Notes: generated from the sequence alone by a model not told the origin. Positions 44,959 to 54,900 are shown, numbered from the stretch's first letter. The stretch: DNA of 64,000 nt from Crossiella equi (GCF_017876755.1 NZ_JAGIOO010000001.1:7859786-7923785); one strand, 5' to 3'. Numbers and translations: made by a program.

Positions 44959-45975
44959 TCAGCGGACGGTGCTTGCCCGCACCACCAGCTCCGGCTCCAC
45001 CAGGAACCGCGCCGGGGGCTGCTCCGGGGAGTCCAGTCGGTCCACCAGCAGGCCCACGCACCGCTGCCCGACCTGCTCGAAGTCCTGTCGCACCGTGGTC
45101 AGCGGCACCGGCAGGTAGGCCGCCTCCGGGATGTCGTCGAAGCCGACCACGGCCACGTCCTCCGGTACCCGCCGCCCGGCCTCGTGCAGCGCCCGCAGCA
45201 CCCCCAGGGCCATCTGGTCGTTGGCCGCGAACACCGCGCTCACCGAGTCCTCCGCCGCCAGCCGCCGGCCCAGCGCGTACCCCGAGGCCGCGGACCAGTC
45301 ACCGCGCAGCACCTGCGGGACCGGCGCGGACAGCTCCTCCAGGGTGCCGCGCCAGGCCTGCTCGCGGCGGCGCGCGGAGTGCGAGTCGGCCGGACCGCCC
45401 ACGTGCCAGACCGTGTTGTGCCCCAAGGACAACAGGTGCAGTACCGCGTGCCGGGCGCCCTCGGCCTGGTCCACGTCCACGCTCGGGTAGCCGTGCGCGG
45501 TGTCGCCGTCGGCCACCACCACCGGCAGCGTGGCGGGCAGGTGCAGGGCCGGGCTCTCCAGGATCTGCGACTCGACCACGACCACACCGTCCACCGACTG
45601 CATGGTCAGCCGGTGCACCGCCTCGGTGACCGCGGCCCCGGTCTGGGCGCGCAGGCCGGTGAAGCTGACCGAGAAGCCCGCCGCGTCGGCCGCGGCCGCG
45701 ATGGCGGCGAAGGTGCGCGCGTTGCCGTAGGAGCCGATGTCGAAGCTGACCACACCGAGCATGCCGAACCGGCCGGTGACCAGGGCGCGGGCCGCGGTGT
45801 TGGGCCGGTAGCCGAGGGTCCGCATCGCGGTCAGGACCTTCTCCCGGGTGGCCGGGTCGACGTTGGTGCGTTGGTTGGCCACCCGGGACACCGTCTGCGC
45901 GGACACCCCGGCCAGCGCGGCGACATCCCCCAGCGAGGGGCGGCGCACGGCGCTGTCCCGGTCCCGTCGAGCCAT
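44959..45975 (-). CDS. LacI-family repressor of the sugar ABC/GH35 operon
   Basis: 338 residues. The LacI HTH and hinge are clear (SLGDVAALAGVSAQTVSRVA, RTNVDPATREKVLTAMRTLG, YRPNTAARAL), followed by a periplasmic-binding-protein-like ligand domain ending in FDDIPEAAYLPVPLTTVRQD. The ATG at 45975 is preferred; GTG 45993 is possible. It is divergent from a sugar importer and beta-galactosidase operon, and a LacI-type operator TGTTAACGCAAACA lies in the shared promoter. It probably represses that operon until a galactoside is present; the inducer is inferred. Confidence 0.9.
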   Translation of the reverse strand: MARRDRDSAVRRPSLGDVAALAGVSAQTVSRVANQRTNVDPATREKVLTAMRTLGYRPNTAARALVTGRFGMLGVVSFDIGSYGNARTFAAIAAAADAAGFSVSFTGLRAQTGAAVTEAVHRLTMQSVDGVVVVESQILESPALHLPATLPVVVADGDTAHGYPSVDVDQAEGARHAVLHLLSLGHNTVWHVGGPADSHSARRREQAWRGTLEELSAPVPQVLRGDWSAASGYALGRRLAAEDSVSAVFAANDQMALGVLRALHEAGRRVPEDVAVVGFDDIPEAAYLPVPLTTVRQDFEQVGQRCVGLLVDRLDSPEQPPARFLVEPELVVRASTVR

Positions 45976-45996
45976 ACCGCCATCATTCCCCACCCC

Positions 45997-46056
45997 TTGA
46001 CAGTGCGGTCAAGTGCTCGCACACTGTCCGCACCCAATGGCGTGTTAACGCAAACA
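45997..46056 (+). promoter_or_regulatory. Promoter with LacI-type operator for the ABC/GH35 operon
   Basis: TTGACA (45997-46002) is a perfect -35 element; CACACT (46020-46025), 17 bases further on, is a fair -10. The imperfect palindrome TGTTAACGCAAACA (46043-46056) has the central CG and TGTT/AACA arms of LacI-family operators and would lie just after the start point, where bound repressor blocks transcription. It ends 21 bases before the first gene. Confidence 0.7.
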
Positions 46057-46077
46057 TCATTCGCGAGGTGACACCGC

Positions 46078-46926
46078 GTGGCCAGCACCCGCAGACGCCA
46101 GGCCGTGGCCGGGTACGCGTTCTTCACACCGTTCCTGCTGGTCTTCGCCGCCACCGTGGTGCTGCCGCTGGGCTATGCCGCCTACCTCAGCCTGTTCCGC
46201 GACCGCCTGGTCGGCGGCCGGGTGTTCGCCGGGCTGGACAACTACGCCGCCGCCTTCACCGACCCGCTCTTCGGCGAGGGCCTGCTCCGGGTGGCCGGGT
46301 TCCTCGCCGTCCAGGTGCCGCTCATGCTCGGCCTGGCGGTGCTGGCCGCGCTGGCCATCGACAGCGGCCGGCTGTGGCGGCCCGGCCTGTTCCGCGTCGG
46401 CGTGTTCATCCCGTACGCGGTGCCGGGTGTGGTGGCCGCGCTGATGTGGGGCTACCTGTACGGCACCCAGTTCGGGGTTTTGGACCTGCTCACCGGCAGT
46501 TGGCTGCTCGCCGCCATCGGCAACGTCGTGACCTGGGAGTACGTCGGCTACAACATGCTCATCTGCTACGCCGCGCTGCGCGCGATCCCGCCCGAGCTGT
46601 ACGAGGCCGCCGAGGTCGACGGCGCGGGCCCGATCCGCAAGGCCTGGAGCATCAAGCTGCCCGCCCTGCGCCCCGCGCTGCTGGTGGCCACGGTGTTCTC
46701 GGTGATCGGCAGCTTCCAGCTGTTCAACGAGCCCAGCATCTTCCAGGCCCTGGCCCCCGCCGAGATCGGCACCGCGTACACGCCCAACCTCTATGCCTAC
46801 AACCTGGCGTTCAACGGCCTGCGCTTCGACTACTCCTCGGCGATCGCGGTGGTCCTGGGCCTGGTCACCGTCGTCATCGCCTACGCCGTGCACACCATCA
46901 CCGAACGCAGGGAGCGCCAGGGATGA
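46078..46926 (+). CDS. Carbohydrate ABC transporter permease (MalF/UgpA type)
   Basis: 282 residues with six membrane helices. It opens GYAFFTPFLLVFAATVVLPL, and the ATPase-contact EAA loop is present as EAAEVDGAGPIRKAWSIKLP. It is one of two channel subunits importing an oligosaccharide or galactoside. The GTG start is 21 bp after the LacI operator. No ATP-binding subunit is encoded in the operon, so a shared MsiK-type ATPase elsewhere is expected, as in other actinomycete sugar importers. It overlaps the next gene by four bases. Confidence 0.9.
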   Translation: MASTRRRQAVAGYAFFTPFLLVFAATVVLPLGYAAYLSLFRDRLVGGRVFAGLDNYAAAFTDPLFGEGLLRVAGFLAVQVPLMLGLAVLAALAIDSGRLWRPGLFRVGVFIPYAVPGVVAALMWGYLYGTQFGVLDLLTGSWLLAAIGNVVTWEYVGYNMLICYAALRAIPPELYEAAEVDGAGPIRKAWSIKLPALRPALLVATVFSVIGSFQLFNEPSIFQALAPAEIGTAYTPNLYAYNLAFNGLRFDYSSAIAVVLGLVTVVIAYAVHTITERRERQG

Positions 46927-47780
46927 GCCGCCGCCGCGCCTCGGTCGCGCTGACCCTGCCGATGCTGCTGATGCTCGGCTACACGCTGCTGCCACTGGTG
47001 TGGCTGGCGCTGAGCGCGACCAAGGACAACCGCGACCTGTTCGCCAGCCCCGGGCTGTGGTTCGGCGAGGACTTCGCGCTCTTCGACAACATCGGCAAGG
47101 TCCTGGCCTACGACGACGGGATCTACCTGCGCTGGTTCGGCAACACCCTGCTCTACGCCGTCGCGGGCGCGGGCGGTGCGGCGCTGATCGCCACGCTCGG
47201 CGGGTACGCCCTGGCCAAGTTCGCCTTCCCGGGCAGGCGGCTGCTGTTCCTCATGGTGCTCGGCGCGATCTCGGTGCCCGGCACCGCGCTGGCGCTGCCC
47301 ACCTACCTGCTCGCGGCCGAGGCCGGGATCGTGGACACGCCGCTGGCGGTGATCCTGCCCGCGCTGGCCAGCCCGTTCGGGCTGTACCTGATGCGCGCCT
47401 ACGCCCAGGAGGCCGTGCCGGACTCGCTGCTGGAGGCCGCGCGGCTGGACGGGGCGGGGGAGCTGCGCATCTTCACCTCGATCTCGCTGCGGCTGCTCGC
47501 GCCCGGGTTCGTCACCGTGCTGCTGTTCGCGCTCGTGGCCACCTGGAACAACTACTTCCTGCCGCTGACCGTGCTCAGCTCGCCCGAGCAGTTCCCGCTC
47601 ACCGTCGGGCTCAGGCAGTGGCACGGCCTGGCCAACGGCGGGTCCGGCGGCGCCACCGAGGCCATGTACCCGCTGCTGCTCACCGGCAGCCTGCTCGCCG
47701 TCGTGCCGCTGGTCATCGCCTTCCTGTTCCTGCAACGGTTCTGGCAGTCCGGGCTGAGCACCGGGGCGGTGAAGGGATGA
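46923..47780 (+). CDS. Carbohydrate ABC transporter permease (MalG/UgpE type)
   Basis: 285 residues with six predicted helices. The start is MSRRRASVALTLPMLLMLGY, the lipid-facing segment GNTLLYAVAGAGGAALIATL and the EAA loop EAARLDGAGELRIFTSISLR are typical of MalG-type permeases. It pairs with the permease encoded just upstream. It overlaps by ATGA at both ends with its neighbours, so the importer subunits are translated together. Confidence 0.9.
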   Translation: MSRRRASVALTLPMLLMLGYTLLPLVWLALSATKDNRDLFASPGLWFGEDFALFDNIGKVLAYDDGIYLRWFGNTLLYAVAGAGGAALIATLGGYALAKFAFPGRRLLFLMVLGAISVPGTALALPTYLLAAEAGIVDTPLAVILPALASPFGLYLMRAYAQEAVPDSLLEAARLDGAGELRIFTSISLRLLAPGFVTVLLFALVATWNNYFLPLTVLSSPEQFPLTVGLRQWHGLANGGSGGATEAMYPLLLTGSLLAVVPLVIAFLFLQRFWQSGLSTGAVKG

Positions 47781-49057
47781 GGGCGCGCGTCCTGCTGCTG
47801 GGCCTGCTGCTGCTCGCGGGCTGCACCGCGCCGGTGGACACCGCGGTGCGGATCACGTTCTGGACCTGGCTGCCCAAGATGGACCAGGCCGCCCGGATGT
47901 TCGAGGCCTCGCACCCGGGCATCAAGGTCAAGGTGGTCAACGCCGGGATGACCGCCGAGGCCTACACCAAGATCCAGATCGCGCACCGGGCCGGGCGCGG
48001 GGCACCGGACCTGGCGCAGATCGAGTACTCCGCGCTGCCCCAGTTCGTGGTGACCAAGCAGGTCGCCGACCTGTCCGCGCTCGGCGCCGGCTCGCTGGCC
48101 GGGCGGTTCACCGACTCCGCCTGGGCACAGGTCACCGTCGGCGGCCGGGCCTACGGCATCCCGCAGGACACCGGGCCGATGGTGATGTTCTACCGCCGCG
48201 ACGTGTTCGAGCGGCACGGGCTGACGCCGCCTCGGACCTGGGCCGAGTTCACCGAAGCGGGTCGTCTCCTGCGCAAGGCCGACCCGGAGGTGTACCTCTC
48301 CTACCTGGACCCCGGCGATCCCGGCACCGTGGACGGGCTGCTCTGGCAGGCGGGCGCGTTCCCGTTCCAGCCGCAGGGCGAGACCGGCGTGCGGGTGGAC
48401 CTCACCGGCAGCCCGCAGGCCCGCGCGGTCTCCGGCACCTGGTCCACGCTGCTGCGCGAGGACCTGGTCCGGCCGGTGGCCAGCTGGACCGACGAGTGGT
48501 GGAAGGACCTGGCCGCCGGGCGCTACGCGGTGTGGTTCGCCGGGGCCTGGGCACCGTCCAACCTGGCCAGCTCCATCCCCGGCTCCAGCGGCAGGTGGGG
48601 GGTGGCGCCGATGCCGCGGCACGACGGGGCCGCCGAGGGCGAGGCGGAGAACGGCGGCTCCTCGGTGGCCGTGCTCGAGCAGAGCCCGAACAAGGCGGCG
48701 GCGCTGACCTTCGCGCGCTGGCTCAACGCCGAACCCGAGGGCGCCCGCTTCCTCAACGGCGTGCTCGGCCTGTACCCGGCCACCCGCGAGCTCATGGCCG
48801 ACCCCGCGTTCCTGGACGCCGAGCTGCCGTTCTTCGCCGGGCAGCGCGCCAACCAGGTGTTCGCGGCCGCCTCGGCGAAGGTCCGCCCCGGCTGGCACTA
48901 CCTGCCGTACCAGCCCTACGCCAACACCCAGTTCAAGGACACCGTCGGCCCGGTGATCGCGGCCAGGGGCGAGCTGGGGCCGGGCCTGGCGCGCTGGCAG
49001 AACCGGATCACCGGGTACGGCCGCGACCAGGGTTTCACCATCACCACCGGAGGCTGA
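47777..49057 (+). CDS. Sugar-binding lipoprotein of the ABC importer
   Basis: 426 residues. The N terminus is a lipoprotein signal with lipobox LLLLAGC (Cys16), anchoring the protein outside the membrane. The solute-binding fold (family 1) shows ITFWTWLPKMDQAARMFEAS, GRAYGIPQDTGPMVMFYRRD and VWFAGAWAPSNLA, with several tryptophans and tyrosines suited to stacking on sugars. It delivers the substrate to the two permeases encoded immediately upstream. The GH35 gene starts three bases after its stop, which suggests a galactose-containing oligosaccharide as ligand. Confidence 0.9.
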   Translation: MRARVLLLGLLLLAGCTAPVDTAVRITFWTWLPKMDQAARMFEASHPGIKVKVVNAGMTAEAYTKIQIAHRAGRGAPDLAQIEYSALPQFVVTKQVADLSALGAGSLAGRFTDSAWAQVTVGGRAYGIPQDTGPMVMFYRRDVFERHGLTPPRTWAEFTEAGRLLRKADPEVYLSYLDPGDPGTVDGLLWQAGAFPFQPQGETGVRVDLTGSPQARAVSGTWSTLLREDLVRPVASWTDEWWKDLAAGRYAVWFAGAWAPSNLASSIPGSSGRWGVAPMPRHDGAAEGEAENGGSSVAVLEQSPNKAAALTFARWLNAEPEGARFLNGVLGLYPATRELMADPAFLDAELPFFAGQRANQVFAAASAKVRPGWHYLPYQPYANTQFKDTVGPVIAARGELGPGLARWQNRITGYGRDQGFTITTGG

Positions 49058-49060
49058 ACG

Positions 49061-50776
49061 ATGCTGGGCACCACCGACGGCGGCTTCACCCTGCACGGCG
49101 AACCGTTCCGGCTGGTCGCGGGCGCGCTGCACTACATGCGCGTGCACCCCGGGCAGTGGGCCGACCGGCTGCGCAAGGCCCGCCTGCTGGGCCTGAACAC
49201 CATCGACGTCTACCTGCCGTGGAACCTGCACGAGCCCGAACCGGGCCGCCTGGACCTGGCCGGGCTGCCGGAGTTCCTGGACCTGGTCGCGGCGGAGGGC
49301 TTGTACGTGCTGCTGCGGCCCGGACCCTACATCTGCGCGGAGTGGGACGGCGGCGGCCTGCCCGCGTGGCTGCTCGCCGAACCCGGGATCCGCCTGCGCA
49401 GCACCGACCCGCTGTTCATGGACCCGCTGGCCGACTACTTCGAGCAGCTCTGGCCGCACCTGAGGCCCTACCTGGCCTCGCGCGGCGGACCGGTGCTGGC
49501 GGTGCAGGTGGAGAACGAGTACGGCGCCTTCGGCTCGGACACCGAGTACCTGGCCGCGGTCGCGGACCTGTTGCGCCACAACGGTGTCGACGTGCCGCTG
49601 TTCACCTGCGACCAGCCCGGCGACCTGCACCGGGGCCTGCTGCCCGGGGTGCTGGCCACGGTGACCTTCGGCAGCCGCGCGGCGCAGGGCCTGGCCGCGC
49701 TGCGCGCCCTGCGCCCGGACGGCCCGCAGCTGTGCTCGGAGTTCTGGGACGGCTGGTTCGACCGCTGGGGCGGCATCCACCGCACGCGGTCGGCGGCGGA
49801 CGCGGCGGCCACCCTGGCGGACCTGCTGGCCGAGGGTGCCTCGGTGAACCTCTACATGTTCCACGGCGGTACGAACTTCGGTTTCACCAGCGGTGCCAAC
49901 GACAAGGGCACCTACCACCCGACCGTCACCTCCTACGACTACGACGCGCCCCTGGACGAGGCGGGCGACGCCACGGCGAAGTACCACGCGTTCCGCGAGG
50001 TGCTGGCCAGGTACGTGCCGGTGCCGGACGAGCCGGTGCCCGGGCCGGGCCCGAAGCTGGCGGTGCCGGAGGTGGCGCTGGCCGAGACCGTGGCCCTGTT
50101 CGACAGCCTGGACGTGCTCTCGGTGGGCAAGGACTTCCCGGCGCCGCCCAGCATGGAGGAGCTCGGGCAGGCCAGCGGTTTCACGCTGTACGAGACGACC
50201 CTGGGCACCACGGGCCCGGTGACCCTGGAGCTGACCGCGTACGGCGACCGCGTGCAGGCCTTCGTGGACGGCCAGCCGGTGGGCGTGCTGTCGCGGGAGA
50301 ACCACGAGCGCGCGCTGCGCTGCCGGGGCGGCGGGGTGCTGCGGCTGCTGGTGGAGAACCAGGGCCGGGTGAACTACGGCCAGGGCATCCACGACCGCAA
50401 GGGCCTGCTGGGTCCGGTGCGGGCGAACGGGGCGGAGCTGACCGGCTGGCGCGCGTACCCGCTGCCGCTGACCGACCTGTCCGGGCTGGCCTTCGGCTCG
50501 GCGGGGGAGGGCCCGCTGTTCCACCGGGGCCACTTCGAGGTCGACGAGCCCGCGGACACCTTCCTGGCGCTGCCGGGCTGGACCAAGGGCGTGGCGTGGG
50601 TCAACGGCCTGAACCTGGGCCGCTACTGGTCGAGGGGCCCGCAGCGCACCCTGTACGTCCCGGGCCCGGCCCTGCGCCCGGGTCGCAACGAGCTGCTGGT
50701 GCTGGAACTGCACGGCACCCGGGCCCCGGTGGCGGAACTGCGCGCCGAGCCCGACCTCGGTGAGACGGAGGAATGA
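49061..50776 (+). CDS. Beta-galactosidase, glycoside hydrolase family 35
   Basis: 571 residues, no signal peptide, so the sugar is cleaved after import. The GH35 barrel is clear: GALHYMRVHPGQWADRLRKA, GLNTIDVYLPWNLHEPEPGR, LLRPGPYICAEWDGGGLPAW. The acid/base is Glu153 in QVENEYGAFGS and the nucleophile is Glu227 in CSEFWDGWFDRWGG. C-terminal jelly-roll domains (GYWSRGPQRTLYVPG-like region) complete the enzyme. Length agrees with bacterial members of about 580. The next ATG overlaps its stop, and that gene is cut short by repeats. Confidence 0.92.
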   Translation: MLGTTDGGFTLHGEPFRLVAGALHYMRVHPGQWADRLRKARLLGLNTIDVYLPWNLHEPEPGRLDLAGLPEFLDLVAAEGLYVLLRPGPYICAEWDGGGLPAWLLAEPGIRLRSTDPLFMDPLADYFEQLWPHLRPYLASRGGPVLAVQVENEYGAFGSDTEYLAAVADLLRHNGVDVPLFTCDQPGDLHRGLLPGVLATVTFGSRAAQGLAALRALRPDGPQLCSEFWDGWFDRWGGIHRTRSAADAAATLADLLAEGASVNLYMFHGGTNFGFTSGANDKGTYHPTVTSYDYDAPLDEAGDATAKYHAFREVLARYVPVPDEPVPGPGPKLAVPEVALAETVALFDSLDVLSVGKDFPAPPSMEELGQASGFTLYETTLGTTGPVTLELTAYGDRVQAFVDGQPVGVLSRENHERALRCRGGGVLRLLVENQGRVNYGQGIHDRKGLLGPVRANGAELTGWRAYPLPLTDLSGLAFGSAGEGPLFHRGHFEVDEPADTFLALPGWTKGVAWVNGLNLGRYWSRGPQRTLYVPGPALRPGRNELLVLELHGTRAPVAELRAEPDLGETEE

Positions 50777-50855
50777 TGCCGCACCTCCTCGCCGCGGCCC
50801 TGCTGCTGGCCACCCCGCCCGCGGTGACCCCGGTGTCCGCCCACGACTTCCTCGC
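50773..50855 (+). pseudogene. Signal peptide of a truncated secreted protein at the end of the GH35 operon
   Basis: The ATG at 50773 overlaps the GH35 stop (ATGA) and has GGAGG upstream. It encodes MMPHLLAAALLLATPPAVTP then VSAHDF, a normal signal peptide and cleavage site. Homologous coding bias stops where 22-bp repeats begin at about 50847. The frame then reads repeat and antisense DUF559 sequence. The mature protein, perhaps a secreted glycosidase serving the operon, has been lost. Confidence 0.6.
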
Positions 50856-50900
50856 ACCTCGTGTTTGCCGGTCTCGTACCTCGTGTTGGCTGATCTCGTA
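50847..50900 (-). repeat. Left array of 22-bp repeats next to the DUF559 gene
   Basis: On the minus strand the units are GCCAACACGAGGTACGAGACCG (50890-50869) and a GCAAACACGAGGTGCGAGGAAG copy (50868-50847), with part of a third beginning at 50900. The array is the inverted counterpart of 51891-51968 on the other side of the DUF559 gene and cuts the secreted-protein gene. Confidence 0.75.
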
Positions 50901-50903
50901 CGC

Positions 50904-51797
50904 TCAGCCTGGCCAGCCCCGGCTTTTCAGAGCTCGGCGAAGGCGAGCGAACAACTCCTCCGGACCGGCCAGATCCGCCGCAGCGGCGCGCACGGTGAGC
51001 CAGCCGCGACCGGCCAGGCGCCGGTCGCGCTCAGCGTCCTGGTCGGCGCGGAGCTCGTGGGCCTCGTAGCCGTCATGTTCCAGCGCCACGCGGAGGTCCG
51101 GCCAGGCGAAGTCGAGGCGGTACACCAGGTCTCCTGCCGTGTCCCTGATCTCGTGCTGGAGGACGGGCGGCGGGAAACCACCATCCACGAGCACGAGCAG
51201 CATCGAGCTTTCCGCTGGTGACTCGGGCAATCCCGTCGCCAAGTCGAGCAACATCTGAGCCCTCGGCACGCCTCGCCGGTCATCCCGTGCCCGGAGCCGC
51301 TCGCCGATCTCCTGCCGGAACTGCTCCCGCAGATCGGGGGCCAGTTCTCGGAAGGCTTCGTCGGTGCAGGCCAGCCCCGCGCGGCTGTCGCGGCCGCACA
51401 GCAGCTCGACCAGGACGTACGGCGGTGCCAGAACGCGGAGGCCGTCGAGGAGCAGCACGTCGTCCGGGGAGAACCGGTCGTGGTGCATGACGAGGCCCGG
51501 TCTTGACCTGGACCACCGCGAGTAGGGCACCGTGACGTGGATCGTGGGACTGCGCGCCGACGTCCACCCGTACACCTGGGCCGCCGTCGGGCCGGTGAGG
51601 GCTGACTCCGGCCCGGCGAGCAGCAACGCACCGACGGCGCGGGTGCGGTGGTCGTTCAGCCTGCTGGCAGGCACCAACAGGCTGGACCAGAGGTGGACGA
51701 GCTGCTTGCGGCTCAGCGCGGACCGGAGGCCGCGCTCACCGAGTGCGGCCACTGCCTGTGGGCGGGTGCAGGGGATGGGGAGCGGGACAGCGTTCAT
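50904..51797 (-). CDS. DUF559 (Vsr-like endonuclease fold) protein with AbiEi-like N terminus
   Basis: 297 residues. The C-terminal DUF559 domain has YRLDFAWPDLRVALEHDGYE, then RDRRLAGRGWLTVRA, the beta-strand and acidic core of the Vsr/restriction-endonuclease-like fold. The N-terminal part (LSRKQLVHLWSSLLVPASRL, LTGPTAAQVYGWTS) resembles the AbiEi-type antitoxin/HTH-associated region of many actinomycete DUF559 proteins. The function of this group is not established. It is bracketed by inverted arrays of 22-bp repeats, with its stop a few bases from the left array, suggesting they moved together. Confidence 0.8.
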   Translation of the reverse strand: MNAVPLPIPCTRPQAVAALGERGLRSALSRKQLVHLWSSLLVPASRLNDHRTRAVGALLLAGPESALTGPTAAQVYGWTSARSPTIHVTVPYSRWSRSRPGLVMHHDRFSPDDVLLLDGLRVLAPPYVLVELLCGRDSRAGLACTDEAFRELAPDLREQFRQEIGERLRARDDRRGVPRAQMLLDLATGLPESPAESSMLLVLVDGGFPPPVLQHEIRDTAGDLVYRLDFAWPDLRVALEHDGYEAHELRADQDAERDRRLAGRGWLTVRAAAADLAGPEELFARLRRALKSRGWPG

Positions 51798-51890
51798 GCC
51801 GCAGACGATCGTGGGCGAACCGGCTCATGACGAACCGCGTTCGGCGGCCTGTGGACAACTCACCGGTTGTGGACAGCTGTACCCGATGCG

Positions 51891-51968
51891 GCCAACACCG
51901 TGTGCGGAATCAGCCAACACGAGGTACCGGACCGGCCAACACGAGGTGCGAGATTGGCAAACACGGGG
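51891..51968 (+). repeat. Right array of 22-bp repeats next to the DUF559 gene
   Basis: Four consecutive units start at 51891, 51913, 51935 and 51957 with the consensus GCCAACACGAGGTRCSRGAYYG; the first and last are degenerate. There are no unique spacers between units. Orientation is opposite to the left array, so together they act as imperfect terminal inverted repeats. Confidence 0.78.
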
Positions 51969-51984
51969 AGGGCGGCGCGCGGGT

Positions 51985-54900
51985 TCAGGCCAGTAGGCCC
52001 AGCTGGCGCAGGTCGGTGATGTACTTGGTGATCAGGGCGTGGTCCAGGTGCGGGATGTCCTTGTCCGGGCCCACCGCCGCCTCCTGCACCGCCGACCGGA
52101 AGCGGGGGGCCGGGACCGCGGAGCCCGGCACCGCCGGGGCGGGGGTGCGGAAGGCCGTCAGCAGCGGTAGCACCGACTGGGACCGCTGGCGTTCCGGGAG
52201 GGCCCGCAGGGCTTCCTCGAAGCGGGTCAGCCAGTCCTGGTAGGAGTCCAGGCGGGTGATGTGGTGGCCGTCCGCCAGGAGCCAGTCGACGAAGGTGTCC
52301 AGGGAGATGTTGTCATCGTGCGGGTTCAGCACGTTGTACGTGCGGTAGCCCTCGGTGCCGCGTCCGCCCAGGGCGGTGATCGCGGCGGAGGTGAAGTCCA
52401 CCGGCAGACCGTCGTAGTGGGCGCGCGGGCGGGTGGCGTCCGGGGCGTAGAAGGAGTGCGGGGCCAGGCCCGTCAGCACCAGGCTGTACAGCAGGCGGGT
52501 GAAGACGTCCGGGACGTTGAGCTGGCCCGGGTAGGTGGTGTGGGCCAGGATCAGGTCCGAGCGGAAGACCGCGACCGGCAGGGCGAAGCGGGCGTGGGCC
52601 TCCCGGAGCAGGACCTCGCCCGCCCACTTGCTCGCGCCGTAGCCGGTGGCGTAGGCCGCGCCGTCCAGGGTCCGGGACGGGCTGGCCGAGCGGATGTCGG
52701 CCTCCTCCGCCGCGGCCTGCGGGGCGCCGGACAGGACCGCGACCGTGGAGACGTAGTTCACCGGCTTGCGGCGGGTGGTCAGGGCCAGGCGGATGACCTC
52801 GGCCGTGCCCAGGACGTTCGGGCCGAACAGCTCCTCGTACGGCAGCACGTGGTTGACCAGCGCCGCCGGGTGCACCACCAGGTCCACTGTGGACGCCAGC
52901 TCTCGCCAGGTCTCGTCAGGCAGGCCCAGGCCCGCCTCGCCGATGTCGCCCGCCAGCACGCGCAGGTGGGCCGACAGGGCGTCGAAGCGTTCCCGGGCGG
53001 CGCCGTCGAACACCGCGGCCAGGCGGGCCCGCGCGTCCCTCTCGTCCCGGCCGCGCACCACGCAGACCAGCGTGCCGCCGTCGGGGGCCAGGCGGGACAG
53101 CCAGTCCAGGCACAGGAACCGGCCCAGGTAGCCGGTCGCGCCGGTCAGCAGCACCGTGCGCACCGGGCCCTGCGCCGCGGGCAGCGAGCCCGCCCCGGCC
53201 AGCAGGGCCGGGTCGAGGAACTTCGCCAGTTCCAGGTCCCGGGCGTGGATCGTGGCGCGGTCCTCGCCGTGCACCGAGGCCGCGGTCGGCCGCCCGGTGC
53301 CGTGCTCGATGTGCGCGGCCAGCCTGCCCAGGTCCGCGGTCGGGTCGATGACCAGGGCCACCGGCACGTCCACCGCGAAGACCTCCTTCAGCAGCGCCAC
53401 GAAGCCCACCGCGGACAGCGAGTCGCCGCCCAGGTCGCCGAACCGGTCGCCCGCGCCCAGGCTGCCCTCCGGCTGGTTCAGCAGCGTCTCGGCCGCCCGG
53501 CACACCGTGGCCAGCACCGGCTCGTGCCCCGCCGCCGCCCGCAGCCGCGCCACCCGGCCGCCCTCCGCCTCGGCGTGCGCGGCGTAGCGCCGCTCCAGCG
53601 CCGGGCCGTACCGCTCCCGCAGCTTCGGCCGGATCTGCTTGCGCACGTCGGAGAGCAGCCCGTTGGCGGTGCTGAACGGCTCGGTCTCCACCAGCACGTC
53701 CCGGGGGACCTCGTAGCTGTTGAGCCCGTGCTCGCGCCCCAGCTCGCGCAGTGACTCCAGCACCGCCGCGGCCAGCCCGTCGCCGTGCTCGGCCAGCGCC
53801 TCCGGCGTCGGTACCACGACCGCCAGCAGGTAGGCCCGTTCGCTGTTGCCGTGCAGGTGGATCTGGTGCACCAGCGGGCTGTTGACGAACTGGGCCTCCA
53901 GTGTGGACAGTGCGACGAACTCGCCCTGCGACAGCTTCAGCACGTTGTTGCGCCGGTCCACGTAGGCCATCGTGTCCGGCCCGGTGAGCGCCATGATGTC
54001 GCCGGTGCGGTAGTAGCCGTCCTCGTCCAGCACCGAGGCGGTGGCCTCCGGCCGCTTGTAGTACTCGGTGGTACCGCCGCGCACGCGCAGCAGCAGCTCA
54101 CCGCGCGGGTACGGGGTGTCGGTGCCGCGGTAGCCGAGCTCGGGCACGTCGACGAGCTTGAAGTCGAGCACGTGCCAGCGCTGCACCCGGCCGTCGATGA
54201 GCACCACGCGCGCCTCGGTGGAGCCGTACAGGTCGTGCAGGTGCACCCCGAGCACGTCCCGGAAGAACGAGGTCAGCTCCTCCGACAGCGGCGCGGACCC
54301 GGTGCCCGCCCACGCCACCCGGTCGCCGAGCAGCTCCTCCCGCACGTGGGCCAGTGCCTGCTCGCGGGTGCCGGGGTGGTCGCGGTAGCGCCGCAAGAGC
54401 AGGTCGCACAGCCGGGGGACAAACACGACCTCGGTGGGCCGCACCAGGACGTGGTCCTCGAACAGCGTGGACTGGTCCGGGCGGCCGGTGAAGTAGGCGG
54501 TCCCGCCGCTGGCCAGGGTGTCGGTGAGCACCGCGCGGCCCATGATGTGGCTCTGCGGCAGGTACTGCACGCTGATCAGGCCCAGCTCCTCCGGCAGCGG
54601 CCGCACCCCGCGCCACAGGTCGGCCACCATCCGCTCGGTGTACACCGCGCCCTTGGGCGTCCCGGTGCTGCCCGAGGTGTAGATCAGCGTGACGATCCGG
54701 TCCGGGCGCGGGTCCAGCCGCTGTGCCACCGGCGGCAGGTCCAGGCCCCGGTCCAGCACGTCGGACAGGGTGTCCACCGGGATGCCGAGGCGCTGCCGGG
54801 CGGCAGCCACGCGGTCCTCGTGGTCCTGGTCACCGAAGCGCAGGTCGAACACGACCAGGTGCCGCACCGACGGGCTGATCTCGACCGTGGCCGCGGCCAG

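Noticed and set aside
47552-50857. 1,101-residue minus-strand frame across the sugar-binding and GH35 genes
   Set aside because: It spans several real plus-strand genes and shows no domain; open only because of high GC content.
50847-51968. CRISPR array at the 22-bp repeats
   Set aside because: Units are directly adjacent without unique spacers, occur in two inverted blocks, and no cas genes are present.
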